A DNA stretch of 64,000 nt from Actinoplanes sp. TBRC 11911 (GCF_012933445.1 NZ_JABBNC010000008.1:1-64000); one strand, 5' to 3'; positions 8,670 through 17,411 are shown, counted from the first letter of the stretch. The notes: generated by a model not told the origin, from the sequence alone. A program made the numbers and translations.

Positions 8670-9158
8670 ATGCGCACCCTCCGCGTCACGCACCAGCACC
8701 AGGAGGCCACCACCGCGGGCATCTACGGGATCATCGTGGGTGCCGCGGTGGTGTCCACCTCCCCCGCCGAACGCGCCGTCGCCGTGGTGATCAGCGTGCT
8801 GGTCACGCTGGTCATCTACTGGGCCGCGGAACGCTACGCGCGCATCGTCGCCGAGCGGGTGCACGGCGGGCAGCGGCCGACCTGGCACACCGTGCGGGAG
8901 CAGGTGACCACCGGCTGGGAGATGATCACCGCGACCTTCCTTCCGCTGCTGGTCCTGGCCTTGGTACGTCTATTGGGCGCAACGTTGCTGACCGCGGAGA
9001 TCGCCTCGCTGGTGTGCAGCACGATCCTGCTCGCCGTCGCCGGCTGGCGGATGGGCGCCAACGGCCGCCTCAACCCGGCCGAGCGGCTGGTATCGACACT
9101 GGTGGCCGCCGCGTTCGGCGCCGGGATGATCGTTTTGAAGGCCTGGCTCAAGCATTGA
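8670..9158 (+). CDS. hypothetical membrane protein
   Basis: A 162-aa protein that starts three bases after the DUF6069-type gene and is probably in the same transcript. It has about four or five hydrophobic helices separated by a basic cytoplasmic loop (E-R-Y-A-R-I-V-A-E-R). The N terminus has H-Q-H-Q and a helix beginning T-T-A-G-I-Y-G. I do not recognise the family. Confidence 0.65.
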   Translation: MRTLRVTHQHQEATTAGIYGIIVGAAVVSTSPAERAVAVVISVLVTLVIYWAAERYARIVAERVHGGQRPTWHTVREQVTTGWEMITATFLPLLVLALVRLLGATLLTAEIASLVCSTILLAVAGWRMGANGRLNPAERLVSTLVAAAFGAGMIVLKAWLKH

Positions 9159-9163
9159 CCGGT

Positions 9164-9180
9164 TCATCCCGCTCGGATGA
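9164..9180. promoter_or_regulatory. MalT-box-like palindrome, copy 2
   Basis: Perfect TCATCC-N5-GGATGA followed by GG. It sits just after the stop of the preceding membrane-protein gene and 78 bp before the start at 9259, so it defines a new transcription unit. Confidence 0.75.
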
Positions 9181-9258
9181 GGCGGTCGCCGCCGCGCCCG
9201 GATGGGATCGCGGCAGCGCCGGCCATCCCGGGCGCCGCCGCAGCCTGAGGAGGACACG

Positions 9259-9774
9259 ATGGACGACAACAAGCTGACCTTCGGCCCGGGACAGGTGCGT
9301 GACGTCGCGGTGGGTGCCGTGGCCGAGGCCGAGGTGGTTTCCGTACGCGTGTTCGCCGTGATCCGCCGCGGGATGGCGGATCCGCGCGCGACGCTGAGCG
9401 GCGGCGCCGCCCTGGGCATGACCACCCTCCGCGCCCGGATCGCGGCCCTCGCCGAACGCGGCGCCGCCGAACGCGCCCGCGGCTGGGACTGGGCCACCGC
9501 GCGACTCAACGCCGCGGTCCGCTCCGTGGCGACCTCCCCGCCCGTCGACCGGGCCGTGGACGCGCAGCTCGAGCGCCTGCTGCGCCCGCTCGTCTCGACC
9601 GTGCTGGACGACATCCTGGAGATGCTGGAACGCGATCCGGAACGGATCCGGGCGCTGGTACGCAGCCAGCGCACCAGCATGGTCGACGAGCTCATGGACC
9701 GGGTCCGCTCGGGCGCCGCGGCCGGCGACCACAGCGTCGACCGGGTCACCTCGAAGGTGCTGGGCGAGCGGTGA
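9259..9774 (+). CDS. hypothetical protein, helical
   Basis: A 171-aa soluble-looking protein rich in Ala, Arg, Glu and Val, predicted mostly helical, with no membrane segment. The last 70 residues contain an amphipathic series (L-L-R-P-L-V-S-T-V-L-D-D-I-L-E-M-L). I do not recognise it. The ATG at 9259 is chosen because GAGGAGGA is at the right distance; an in-frame start at 9202 lacks a ribosome site. The stop overlaps the GTG of the RDD gene, so the two are coupled. Confidence 0.65.
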   Translation: MDDNKLTFGPGQVRDVAVGAVAEAEVVSVRVFAVIRRGMADPRATLSGGAALGMTTLRARIAALAERGAAERARGWDWATARLNAAVRSVATSPPVDRAVDAQLERLLRPLVSTVLDDILEMLERDPERIRALVRSQRTSMVDELMDRVRSGAAAGDHSVDRVTSKVLGER

Positions 9775-10256
9775 CGACCGCCGCGCGCCACGAGTATGCC
9801 GGGATCGTCAGCCGGTCGGTGGCGTACGTGGTGGATGCTCTGATCGTGGTCTTCGGCGTCTCCGGCGGGATCGCCGTGATGGGCGTGGTCGCCATGGTCG
9901 CCGGTGCGGCCGCGCGCGACATAGCCCAGGCGGCCGCGTCGGCGTACGTGTTCTTCCTGCCGGCCGTGCTGGCCGTCTACTGCGCGGTGTTCTGGCTGCT
10001 CGCCGGGCGCACCCCGGGAATGGCGCTGCTCGGCGTGCGGGTGATGCGCAGCGACGGGCGGCCGGTGGGCTGGCTCGGCGCGTTCGTCCGCGGCATCCTG
10101 CTGGCGCTGTTCCCGATCGGCTCGCTCTGGCTGCTCGTCGACCGGCGGCATCAGGCCGTGCACGACAAGGTGGTCCGCACCGTGGTCGTCCGCGATCCCG
10201 GGCCGTCATCCCGGCTGGATGAGGTACCCGTGCGGGCCGGATCGGAGGCGGTTTAG
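9771..10256 (+). CDS. RDD-family membrane protein
   Basis: A 161-aa protein of the RDD family: R-S-V-A-Y-V-V-D-A near the N terminus (the Arg-Asp signature), three helices, and the conserved G-R-T-P-G-M-A-L-L-G-V-R-V segment after helix 2. Some RDD proteins mediate Na+/H+ exchange, but no assignment is possible here. GTG start at 9771, overlapping the upstream stop. The C-terminal tail is encoded across a MalT-box-like palindrome, and the gene overlaps the end of the LAL regulator by 4 bp on the other strand. Confidence 0.8.
   Translation: MTTAARHEYAGIVSRSVAYVVDALIVVFGVSGGIAVMGVVAMVAGAAARDIAQAAASAYVFFLPAVLAVYCAVFWLLAGRTPGMALLGVRVMRSDGRPVGWLGAFVRGILLALFPIGSLWLLVDRRHQAVHDKVVRTVVVRDPGPSSRLDEVPVRAGSEAV
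10206..10222. promoter_or_regulatory. MalT-box-like palindrome, copy 3 (intragenic)
   Basis: Perfect TCATCC-N5-GGATGA followed by GG. Unlike the others it is not upstream of a gene; it is inside the last 50 bp of the RDD gene, facing the 3' end of the LAL regulator. It may be an auxiliary or decoy site, or may drive an antisense transcript. Confidence 0.6.
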
Positions 10257-12835
10257 AGCAGGCCGATCTGGTGCGCCCGGACCACCGCCTCGCGACGCCG
10301 GGCGGCACCGAGCTTGCGGTAGATCGAACGCATGTGGGCCTTGACGGTGTTGACCGAGATCTTGAGGTCCGCGGCGATCTCGTTCGCGGTCAGCACGCTG
10401 GGCAGGTACCGCAGGACGTCGCGCTCGCGGTCGCTGAGCGGCTCGGCCGGCGCCGGGGCCTGCCTGGCCGGGATCACGTCGGCCAGGATGTCGCCGGCGA
10501 CCGGGGCGACCGCTTCCTGCAGCCACTGCAACCGCTCGCCCAGCGCGGCCATCCGCTCGTTGTCGAAACGGTGGAACGGCCGTCGTACGCCTTCGGTCTC
10601 GGCCCGCGCGACCGCCCGCGCGAAGGCGTCCGCGGACTGACGGGCGTGCCCCTGCGCGTCGGCGATCAGCGCGGTCACCAGCCATGCGGTCGTCACCGAG
10701 ACCGCGTCGGTGCTCTCCCGGACCCGGGCGAGCAGGATCTCGGCCGCCGCGTACTCGCCGGACATCTCGTACGCGCGGGCGAGCATCACCTGTTCGGCCG
10801 GCAGCATGACCTTGCCGGCGGCGTACCGGTCGATGACGGCGTCGTGATCGCCCAGCGCGAGGTCGGCCTCCGCCTCGGTGAGCGCCAGCCAGCGGTCGAG
10901 CAGGGGGGCGACCAGCGGCCAGCGCAGCCACGTCCGGCACCGGTGCAGCAGATCCCGGGCGGCGACCGGTTCCCCGGTGGCGAGCAGCGTCTGGGCGCGC
11001 ACCATCGAGGCGACGACGCTCAACGTGGTCTCCGGCCGGTCGCCGGCGGCGTGCAGGCCACGGCGCAGGGCGTCCTGAGCCTCGGAGACCCGGTTGCGTT
11101 CCAGCTCGATCAACGCCCGGGTGAGGTGCGCCGCGGTCGACTCCACGGTCAGGCCGAGGTCGTGGCGGCGGGTCAGCTCGTCCACCGAGTCGATGTAGTG
11201 CTCCGCCTCGGTCAGCGAGCCCTGCAGGTAGACGAGCACGGCCAGATGGGCGTACGCGGTCATCTCGACGAGCTCGACGCCGGCGGTGCGCGCCGCGGCC
11301 GACGACGCCCAGAGGAACCGGTCGGCCAGGTCGGTGCGGCCGGACCAGAGCAGCCCGATGCCCTTGAAGCTCAACGTGATCGCACGGTATTGCAGCAGGG
11401 ACGGCAGCCGGTCCATCCGCATCGACCCGAGCAGCGCCAGGATCCGCGACGTGTCCTCGATCAGCGCGGGCATGTCGCCGTCCATCCGCGGCGCCACGAC
11501 GACGCCCATCACCGCGGCGGCGAGCTGCTGCGCCGGATCGCCGTCGATCATCGCGCCCACCCGGACGAGCTGATCGCGCACCCCGGCGTAGTCGCCGCCG
11601 GCGAACAGCAGCAGGGCGGCGCACAACGCGAGGTCGGCGTTGTCGGCGAGGTGCTCGGCCGGGATCCGGCGCAGGATGCCGACCAGCACGGCGCGCTCGC
11701 TCGACACGGCCATCGGCAGGGCGTGCTCGACCACCAGCCGGGCCAGGAACGGCCAGTCCCCGGCTTCCGCCGCGTGTTCCAGCGCGTCCCGGACACTGCC
11801 CTGCGCGGCGTACCAGGTGGCGGCGCGTACGTGCAGCTCGGTGACCAGGCCGGGCGAGCGTACGTCGGCCTCGTGGCGCAGCACGTCGCGCAGCAGGCCG
11901 TCGTAGCGGAACCACTGCCGTCCGGGACCGTCGCCGCGGCTCACGAAGCAGTTCGCCCGCTCCAGTCCCTCCAGGATCCCGGCAGCGTTCGGCGCCCTGG
12001 TCAGCGCCTCGGCCAGCGAGCCGCAGACGCGCTGGGCGACGCTCGTACGCAGCAGGAAGTCCCGGGTGTCCGGCGGCAGCGGATCGATCACCTCGCGCAT
12101 CAGGTAGTCCCGGACGGTGTCCGGCCAGGTGCCGTCCGGCGCGGCCATCAGTGTGATGCCGACCGGCCATCCCTCGCTGCGTTCGACCAGCCGGGTGGTC
12201 TGGGCCAGCGACGCCGGCACACCGTGCATCATCAGCAGGTCACCCGCCTCCGGGATGCGGAACGCCAGCTGCGGCCGCCGGATCTCGGTGAGGTCGCCCT
12301 CGACGCGCAGCCGGTGCAGGGCGAGGTCCGGCTCGGTCCGGCCGGCCAGCACGACGCGGAGCTGATCCGGCAGGCCGGCCAGGAGCCGGGAAAGGCCGTC
12401 CAGCACCGGACCGGCGGGCAGGACCTGGACGTCGTCGAGGACCAGCACGGTCCGGGCGCTCAGGCCGGCGATCCGCTCGGTCAGCCACGGCGCGAACCCC
12501 TCGTCGCCGGGGCACAGCGGCAACGGGCCGCCGTCCGACGCGCCGAGCGCCGCCAGCAGGTGCGACCAGAAGGTGTGCGGGTCCGCATGCCGCGGTTCGA
12601 GGGTGAGCCAGGCGATCGGCGCGGGCACCATCTCCGCGGTGCTCCACGACGCGAGCAGGGCGGTCTTGCCCCAGCCGGCGCCGGCGCAGACCAGCGTCAC
12701 CGGCCGCCGCGTCGCCGCGTCCAGCGTGCGCAGCAGCCGGCGCCGGATGAGCAGGGTGCCCGGGACGCGCGGACGCCCCAGCCAGGCCGCGGTTCCGGCC
12801 TGGTGGGCGAGCGCGGCGTCGTGCGCGCCGTTCAT
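10253..12835 (-). CDS. LAL (MalT-like) ATP-dependent LuxR regulator 1
   Basis: An 860-aa large ATP-binding regulator of the LuxR family. Walker A G-A-G-W-G-K-T is at about residues 52-58 and Walker B L-V-L-D-D-V near 135. A long helical TPR-like sensor region covers about 350-780. The C-terminal HTH (about 795-860) starts L-S-D-R-E-R-D-V-L and has S-V-N-T-V-K-A-H as recognition helix, close to the T-I-K-T-H of E. coli MalT. Such proteins bind ATP plus an inducer, oligomerise and activate sigma-70 promoters. The ATG at 12835 follows a GAGGGGG ribosome site. I infer that it, or its paralog at 13975, reads the TCATCC-N5-GGATGA sites in this block. Confidence 0.9.
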   Translation of the reverse strand: MNGAHDAALAHQAGTAAWLGRPRVPGTLLIRRRLLRTLDAATRRPVTLVCAGAGWGKTALLASWSTAEMVPAPIAWLTLEPRHADPHTFWSHLLAALGASDGGPLPLCPGDEGFAPWLTERIAGLSARTVLVLDDVQVLPAGPVLDGLSRLLAGLPDQLRVVLAGRTEPDLALHRLRVEGDLTEIRRPQLAFRIPEAGDLLMMHGVPASLAQTTRLVERSEGWPVGITLMAAPDGTWPDTVRDYLMREVIDPLPPDTRDFLLRTSVAQRVCGSLAEALTRAPNAAGILEGLERANCFVSRGDGPGRQWFRYDGLLRDVLRHEADVRSPGLVTELHVRAATWYAAQGSVRDALEHAAEAGDWPFLARLVVEHALPMAVSSERAVLVGILRRIPAEHLADNADLALCAALLLFAGGDYAGVRDQLVRVGAMIDGDPAQQLAAAVMGVVVAPRMDGDMPALIEDTSRILALLGSMRMDRLPSLLQYRAITLSFKGIGLLWSGRTDLADRFLWASSAAARTAGVELVEMTAYAHLAVLVYLQGSLTEAEHYIDSVDELTRRHDLGLTVESTAAHLTRALIELERNRVSEAQDALRRGLHAAGDRPETTLSVVASMVRAQTLLATGEPVAARDLLHRCRTWLRWPLVAPLLDRWLALTEAEADLALGDHDAVIDRYAAGKVMLPAEQVMLARAYEMSGEYAAAEILLARVRESTDAVSVTTAWLVTALIADAQGHARQSADAFARAVARAETEGVRRPFHRFDNERMAALGERLQWLQEAVAPVAGDILADVIPARQAPAPAEPLSDRERDVLRYLPSVLTANEIAADLKISVNTVKAHMRSIYRKLGAARRREAVVRAHQIGLL

Positions 12836-13128
12836 GCCAACCCCCTCACCGGATGGCCCGGCTGGACGACGGGCAGGCTCCCCTGTGGACACCCGCGTGC
12901 CGAACACTCTCAGTGAAGCGGTGCGGCGACCAACCCTGCGTACCCTTCCAGCTACGCAGAGCGATGTCGAGCCTGGTGGCGACGGTCGCGTCGCACGGCG
13001 CAACTCAGAGAAGTGGGCTGATCACTATTCGTGTATAACGAGCGCTTTGTAACCACCGCAGCACAACATGCCGCGATTCTCAAGGCCTAACATTGGGTCG
13101 TACTGACGACACTTGACGTGCAGTTTTC
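12836..13128 (-). promoter_or_regulatory. leader/promoter region of LAL regulator 1
   Basis: About 290 bp between the SHOCT gene and the regulator start. It is AT-richer than its surroundings, with a TTATAC hexamer (minus strand, about 13033-13038) that could be a -10 element; I see no convincing -35 and no full copy of the local palindrome. Nothing coding is supported here. Confidence 0.35.
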
Positions 13129-13428
13129 CTAACTGCCGAGAATCTGGGCCTTTTGGCGTTCCAGTTCCTCGTCGGTGAGCAGGCCCTGCTTCTTGAGCTC
13201 GGCGAGCTGCTGCAGCTGGTCCAGCCGGGTCTGCATGGGATCCTGCGCGGACGGCGGCGGTGCTGCCGCGGGAGCCGGAGCCGGCGCCTGGGCTTGCTGT
13301 TCCTGTTCCTGCTCCTGTGCTTGGCGCGACCAGCGGCCGGCCTGACGACGGGAGACCCGGTTCGACACCGACGTCGCGGTGCCGGCGATCACCGCCGTAC
13401 GAGCGATGCCGCGCAACAGTCCGGGCAT
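13129..13428 (-). CDS. SHOCT-domain protein
   Basis: A 99-aa protein. The C-terminal 30 residues are a SHOCT domain (Q-L-A-E-L-K-K-Q-G-L-L-T-D-E-E-L-E-R-Q-K), which is usually an oligomerisation motif. The middle is low-complexity: a Q/E run (Q-E-Q-E-Q-E-Q-Q) followed by an A-P repeat. The N terminus is short and mildly hydrophobic. It lies six bases after the DUF6325 gene, in the same direction, so it is probably co-transcribed. SHOCT proteins often accompany stress or envelope genes in actinomycetes. Confidence 0.85.
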   Translation of the reverse strand: MPGLLRGIARTAVIAGTATSVSNRVSRRQAGRWSRQAQEQEQEQQAQAPAPAPAAAPPPSAQDPMQTRLDQLQQLAELKKQGLLTDEELERQKAQILGS

Positions 13429-13434
13429 GATCGA

Positions 13435-13893
13435 TCACCCCTTTCCCGCGGTTACCGGCGCGGTCTCGGCCTCGGTGGCGTCCAGTGCCGCCAGAATCGC
13501 CTGGACGTGGATCCGCCCGCCGGCGACCAGTTGCGCCCCGGCCCGTCGCAGCGCGGTGGCCAGCGGCGCGGCCCACAGGTTCTCGTAGACCATGATCACC
13601 GCGGTGGCGCCCGGGGTGAGCACCGCCTTGGCCTCCTCGAGGTCGTCGCCGCCCAGGATCCCGGACGACGCGCCGTGGAAGACGCCGAGCCCGGACTCCT
13701 CCAGCTCGTGCCGGTCGATGACGACGATCGAGCCGTCCCGGCCGCGACGCACGAACATCATGTCCAGCACCCGGATGATCCCCCGGTCGACGAGGTCCAC
13801 CAGCCGCGGCAGCGCTTCGCCGTTCAAGCCGCCCGGCGGGAACTCGACGCAGAGGTAGTCGACCGGCCCCATCTGCTGTAGATCGTCGGTCAT
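13435..13893 (-). CDS. DUF6325-family protein
   Basis: A 152-aa protein beginning near G-P-V-D-Y-L-C-V-E-F-P, the hallmark of DUF6325 proteins, followed by G-I-I-R-V-L-D-M-M-F-V and a conserved I-M-V-Y-E-N-L-W-A segment. It is related to the DUF1269 fold and probably a two-lobed alpha/beta protein. The function is unknown. ATG at 13893 with GGAAGGGGAA upstream. A degenerate MalT-like half-site is about 60 bp upstream. A second, diverged family member is at 19144. Confidence 0.8.
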   Translation of the reverse strand: MTDDLQQMGPVDYLCVEFPPGGLNGEALPRLVDLVDRGIIRVLDMMFVRRGRDGSIVVIDRHELEESGLGVFHGASSGILGGDDLEEAKAVLTPGATAVIMVYENLWAAPLATALRRAGAQLVAGGRIHVQAILAALDATEAETAPVTAGKG

Positions 13894-13950
13894 GGTTCCC
13901 CTTCCGAAGATGTCGTGGGCCAGCGTCGCCCGTCCGGGCAAGGCGGCACG

Positions 13951-13967
13951 TCATCCCGGGCGAAGGA
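13951..13967. promoter_or_regulatory. degenerate MalT-like half-site
   Basis: TCATCC with N5 and then GAAGGA instead of GGATGA, between LAL regulator 2 and the DUF6325 gene, about 58 bp upstream of the latter. On the minus strand the intact half reads GGATGACG. Functional status is uncertain. Confidence 0.4.
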
Positions 13968-13974
13968 ACGGCCC

Positions 13975-16626
13975 TCAGATCAAATTGAGCGAACGGGCCC
14001 GCCGCACCGCCTCGTTACGGCGCGACGCGGACAACTTGCGCAGGATGCTGCGCACGTGCGTCTTCACCGTGTTGATCGAGACGAACATGGACGCCGCGAT
14101 CTCCTCGGTCGGCAGCATGGCCGCCATCCCGCGCAGCACCTCCAGCTCGCGCTTGCTCAGCGACTCGACCAGCACCGGGTCGGTGTTGCGCTCGGCGCTC
14201 TCCCGCGCCGAGGCCTCGCTGGGCGCGCCCAGCGCGTGGTATTCGACCACCAACTCGTCGTCCTCGCGCAGCACCCGGCGCAGCTGGGTCCAGGCCTGGT
14301 TGAGCATCCGCCGGTGCGCCTCCGGGGCGGCGGCGCGCAGGGCACGGCGCAGCGACTCACGCGCCGCCGGCACGTCGTCCATCCCGGCCGCGCGCATCGC
14401 CAGCAGCAACCACGCGTCCACGGCGACCGGCGCGGTCACCCGCGAGCTGTCGGCCACGGTCCGGACGATGTCGTACGCCTGTTGCGACTCCCCGCCGGCC
14501 AGCAGCAACGCCGCGCGCACCACCGACACGTCCGGCTCGCGGGAACCGGCCAGCCGGTCGAGCAGCTCGCGAGCCTCGTCCAGGTGACCCGCGGCAACCG
14601 TCATCCGGACCCGGGCCAGCAGGTTCTCCCGGACCAGCCACTCGGGCGCGCCGCGCACCGCCTCGGCCTCGCGCAGCACCCGCATGGCACCGCGCAACTC
14701 GCCGCGGGCCTGCAGCCGCCGGCTCTTCACGATCGCGAACGCGGCCACCGCGGTCGGGTCGCCGCCCGACCGGCAGCGCGGCTGCGCGATGCGCAGATGC
14801 CGATCGGCGGCCTCGACGTCGTAACGCTCGAGCTCGATCCAGGCGAGCGCGAGCCGGCCCGCGACCGGACGGCGCTGCACGGTCAGCCCGTGCTGTTCGG
14901 CGAGCTCGATGGCTTGCCGGGCGAGCGTCTCGGCCCGGTTCAGATGACCGCGGTATGCCTCGATCAGGGCGAGCCGGCCCATCGAGTCGATCTTCGGAAG
15001 CTCGCAACCCGGCTCGGCGCCGGAGATCGCCGCGGTGAAGCTGGCCGCGGCCCCCTCGACCGCGCCGGCCCGGCTCTGCACGACACCCTTCGCGGCGAGC
15101 AGCAGCACCGGCAGCTCGGGATGGGCGTCGCGATGCTCCGCCGGCAGGACGGCGAGCAGCGTCTCGGCCTCCCGGATCGCATCGGCCACCACGTCGGCGT
15201 CCCCGGCGACCGCCGGGTGGACCTGGACGAGCAGCCGGGCCAGCCGGAGAGCGTCATCCTCGCCTCCGCTGAGCCGAGCGCACCGCTCGGCGTACCCGGC
15301 TGCCGCCTCACCCAGGCCGTCGGCGACCGCGAGTGCGGCTCGCACGACGGCGGTCTCGGTGCCGTCGGCCGTCTCCGGCATCGTCCGGAAGACGCCGCCC
15401 AGCCGCCCCCGCATCCCGTCGGTCACCAGCTTGCCGACCGCGTGCGCCCCGACCACGATCCGGGCCGCCTCGGTCCAGTCACCGGCCCGCGCGGCATGCC
15501 CGGCGGCCTCGGTGACCGCGCCGCGTTCGGCCAGCCACTGCGACGCCCGCAGGTGCAGCCCGCGCCACTGGTCCGGTTCCTCCCAGGTCAGCTGGGCGCG
15601 CAGCAACTCCGCGAACAGGCGGTGATAGCGATACCGGCCGGTGCCGCCGCCGACCGGTTGGATGAACGCGTTCTCCCTGGTCAGGTTCATGAGAATGCGC
15701 CGTGCGTCGCAGCGCCGGGTGACCGCCTCGGCCAGCTCCGGCGTGAAGTCGTCCAGCACGCTGGTCTCGACCAGGAACCGGCGTACCTCGCTCGGCTGGG
15801 TGCGCAGCACCTCGCCGATGAAGTATTCGGCGATGGTGGTGTCGTCGCCGGAGAGGGTCGCGACCACCTGCTCCGGGTCCCGGTGGCTCTGCAGGGTGCT
15901 GGCGCACAGACGCAGGCCGGCCGCCCAGCCCTCGGTGTGTTCCAGCAGGGCCGCGAGGGCGTAGTCGCTCAGCTTGACGTCGTGCAGGTCGAGCAGCCGT
16001 GCGACCTCGTCGGCGTTGAACGCCAGGTCGCCGCTGCGGATCTCGGTGAGCCCGCCGGCCAGGCGGTACCGGTACAGCGGCAGCGGCGGGTCCCACCGGC
16101 CCACCAGGACCAGCCGTAACCGCTGGTCGGCGTGCCGGAGCACGAACTCGAGATCGGCGGCCCACTCGCGGCCGTCGAGCTGGGACACGTTGTCGAGCAC
16201 CAGCACGATCGGGCGGGGCAGCTCGCCCAGGGCGGCGGCGAGCCGGCCCAGCGAGGAGCGTTCGAGCGACTCGGACGGAACCAGCGCGGGCAGCTCGGCC
16301 AGCGACGGCGCGGCCCGGCGCAGAGCTTCGATGACGTACGTCCAGAAGCTCGACGGCTGGTCGTCCTCGTTCTCCAGCGTCACCCAGGCGGGCGCGTCGG
16401 CCGGTGCCCGGCCCGCGGCCCAGGACGCGACGAGCTGGGTCTTGCCGCATCCGGCCGGGCCGGTCACCACGGTGATCGGTTCCTGGGCACCGGCCGCCAG
16501 CCGGGCGACGAGCCCGGGGCGCGCGACCCAGAACGGTGGTGCCTCCGGGGTCGCAAACTTGGATTCAAGGATGGGACTTTCCGGATATGTCGTCGATGCC
16601 TGCGGAGCGATCATGTCGATGGTCAT
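13975..16626 (-). CDS. LAL (MalT-like) ATP-dependent LuxR regulator 2
   Basis: An 883-aa paralog of the regulator at 10253. Walker A G-P-A-G-C-G-K-T is at residues 56-63, Walker B I-V-L-V-L-D-N-V near 140, then a long helical repeat region. The C-terminal LuxR HTH (about 818-883) contains L-S-K-R-E-L-E-V-L and S-I-N-T-V-K-T-H-V-R as recognition helix. The domain order is that of MalT and AcoK. The ATG at 16626 is the first in frame. Its promoter has only a poor copy of the palindrome (16642-16663). Together with regulator 1 it brackets the DUF6325-SHOCT unit. Confidence 0.9.
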   Translation of the reverse strand: MTIDMIAPQASTTYPESPILESKFATPEAPPFWVARPGLVARLAAGAQEPITVVTGPAGCGKTQLVASWAAGRAPADAPAWVTLENEDDQPSSFWTYVIEALRRAAPSLAELPALVPSESLERSSLGRLAAALGELPRPIVLVLDNVSQLDGREWAADLEFVLRHADQRLRLVLVGRWDPPLPLYRYRLAGGLTEIRSGDLAFNADEVARLLDLHDVKLSDYALAALLEHTEGWAAGLRLCASTLQSHRDPEQVVATLSGDDTTIAEYFIGEVLRTQPSEVRRFLVETSVLDDFTPELAEAVTRRCDARRILMNLTRENAFIQPVGGGTGRYRYHRLFAELLRAQLTWEEPDQWRGLHLRASQWLAERGAVTEAAGHAARAGDWTEAARIVVGAHAVGKLVTDGMRGRLGGVFRTMPETADGTETAVVRAALAVADGLGEAAAGYAERCARLSGGEDDALRLARLLVQVHPAVAGDADVVADAIREAETLLAVLPAEHRDAHPELPVLLLAAKGVVQSRAGAVEGAAASFTAAISGAEPGCELPKIDSMGRLALIEAYRGHLNRAETLARQAIELAEQHGLTVQRRPVAGRLALAWIELERYDVEAADRHLRIAQPRCRSGGDPTAVAAFAIVKSRRLQARGELRGAMRVLREAEAVRGAPEWLVRENLLARVRMTVAAGHLDEARELLDRLAGSREPDVSVVRAALLLAGGESQQAYDIVRTVADSSRVTAPVAVDAWLLLAMRAAGMDDVPAARESLRRALRAAAPEAHRRMLNQAWTQLRRVLREDDELVVEYHALGAPSEASARESAERNTDPVLVESLSKRELEVLRGMAAMLPTEEIAASMFVSINTVKTHVRSILRKLSASRRNEAVRRARSLNLI

Positions 16627-16641
16627 GCCGTAGCCCCCTGG

Positions 16642-16663
16642 TCATCCGGCAACTCCCGGATTC
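16642..16663. promoter_or_regulatory. degenerate MalT-like site, wide spacing
   Basis: TCATCC followed after 10 bases, instead of 5, by GGATTC. It is 16 bp upstream of the start of LAL regulator 2. It could be an autoregulatory half-site or chance. Confidence 0.35.
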
Positions 16664-16763
16664 ACGCTTGTTCACCCGAGGGGCACGCACATCGTTCGGA
16701 TCGGATAATTCGAGGCCGCAACCTCGCACTTTTCGCAGTTGGCGAAGCTTGAAGCGTCCAGAA

Positions 16764-16796
16764 AGAACGCCGCCCGCGACCGGCGGACGGCGTTCT
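16764..16796 (-). terminator. hairpin terminator after DUF1269 gene
   Basis: Inverted repeat AGAACGCCGCCCGC / GCGGACGGCGTTCT with a five-base loop; the single mismatch becomes a G-U pair in the minus-strand RNA. It lies 14 bp beyond the stop of the minus-strand DUF1269 gene and is followed on that strand by TTCTGG. Confidence 0.75.
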
Positions 16797-16809
16797 GGAA
16801 CGATTCCGT

Positions 16810-17322
16810 TCAGGAGATCTCCACCTTCTCCGGCTTGTCGCCGCCGTGCAGCGCGTCCTGCAGTTCGGCCTCGGCCTCCTTGGACAGCGACGACTTGAGG
16901 ACCCGGCCGCCGTACTTGCTGAGCGCCTCGACCGCCTTGTCCGGCGTGACCTGCTCGACCACCAGGAACAGCGCGGACGTGCCCGGCTCGAGCATGTCGC
17001 GGACCTGGCTGGCGAACTGCTTGTCGATCGAGCCCTTGGTGAGCTTGCCCATCAGTGCACCGAGACCCGCGCCGACCGCCATGCCCATCACCGGGATGAA
17101 GAAGAGCAGCCCGAACAGCAGGCCCCAGAACATCCCCCAGCTGGCGCCGCCGCCGACGGGGTGGTGGTTGGTCGTGACGTGGAACTTGCCTTCCCGGTCG
17201 CGAATGATCACGGCGATCGCGTCCGGTTGGATGATGAGGTCCTTGGCGAGCCGGTCCGCCTCCAGCGATGCGGCCGTGGCCGTCGTCTCGTCGGGGTACC
17301 CGATGGCGACCAGAGTTGACAT
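16810..17322 (-). CDS. DUF1269-family protein, copy A
   Basis: A 170-aa protein with the DUF1269 layout: N-terminal alpha/beta segment (L-V-A-I-G-Y-P-D), a central glycine-zipper hydrophobic hairpin (G-M-F-W-G-L-L-F-G-L-L-F-F-I-P-V, then G-A-G-L-G-A-L-M-G), and a C-terminal segment containing G-T-S-A-L-F-L-V-V-E. These proteins probably associate with membranes; the function is not established. The ATG at 17322 has AGGAAGG upstream. It is divergent from a large membrane protein, with two palindromes between, and has a paralog at 37743. Confidence 0.85.
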   Translation of the reverse strand: MSTLVAIGYPDETTATAASLEADRLAKDLIIQPDAIAVIIRDREGKFHVTTNHHPVGGGASWGMFWGLLFGLLFFIPVMGMAVGAGLGALMGKLTKGSIDKQFASQVRDMLEPGTSALFLVVEQVTPDKAVEALSKYGGRVLKSSLSKEAEAELQDALHGGDKPEKVEIS

Positions 17323-17383
17323 GTCGTGTCCTTCCTCCTGTACGCGTCCCGGTCAGTCAGCCATGCCGGGGCGGCACCGGTCC

Positions 17384-17400
17384 TCATGCGGAACGGATGA
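17384..17400. promoter_or_regulatory. MalT-box-like palindrome, copy 4
   Basis: TCATGC-N5-GGATGA in the DUF1269/membrane-protein divergent promoter. Read on the minus strand the gene-proximal half is GCATGAGG, so its GAGG extension faces the DUF1269 gene, 61 bp away. Confidence 0.65.
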
Positions 17401-17411
17401 AAGAGGGCCGC

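Noticed and set aside
12846-12856. TCACCGGATGG upstream of LAL regulator 1
   Set aside because: It lacks the 5-bp spacer and overlaps the ribosome-binding region, so it is not counted as a copy of the palindrome.
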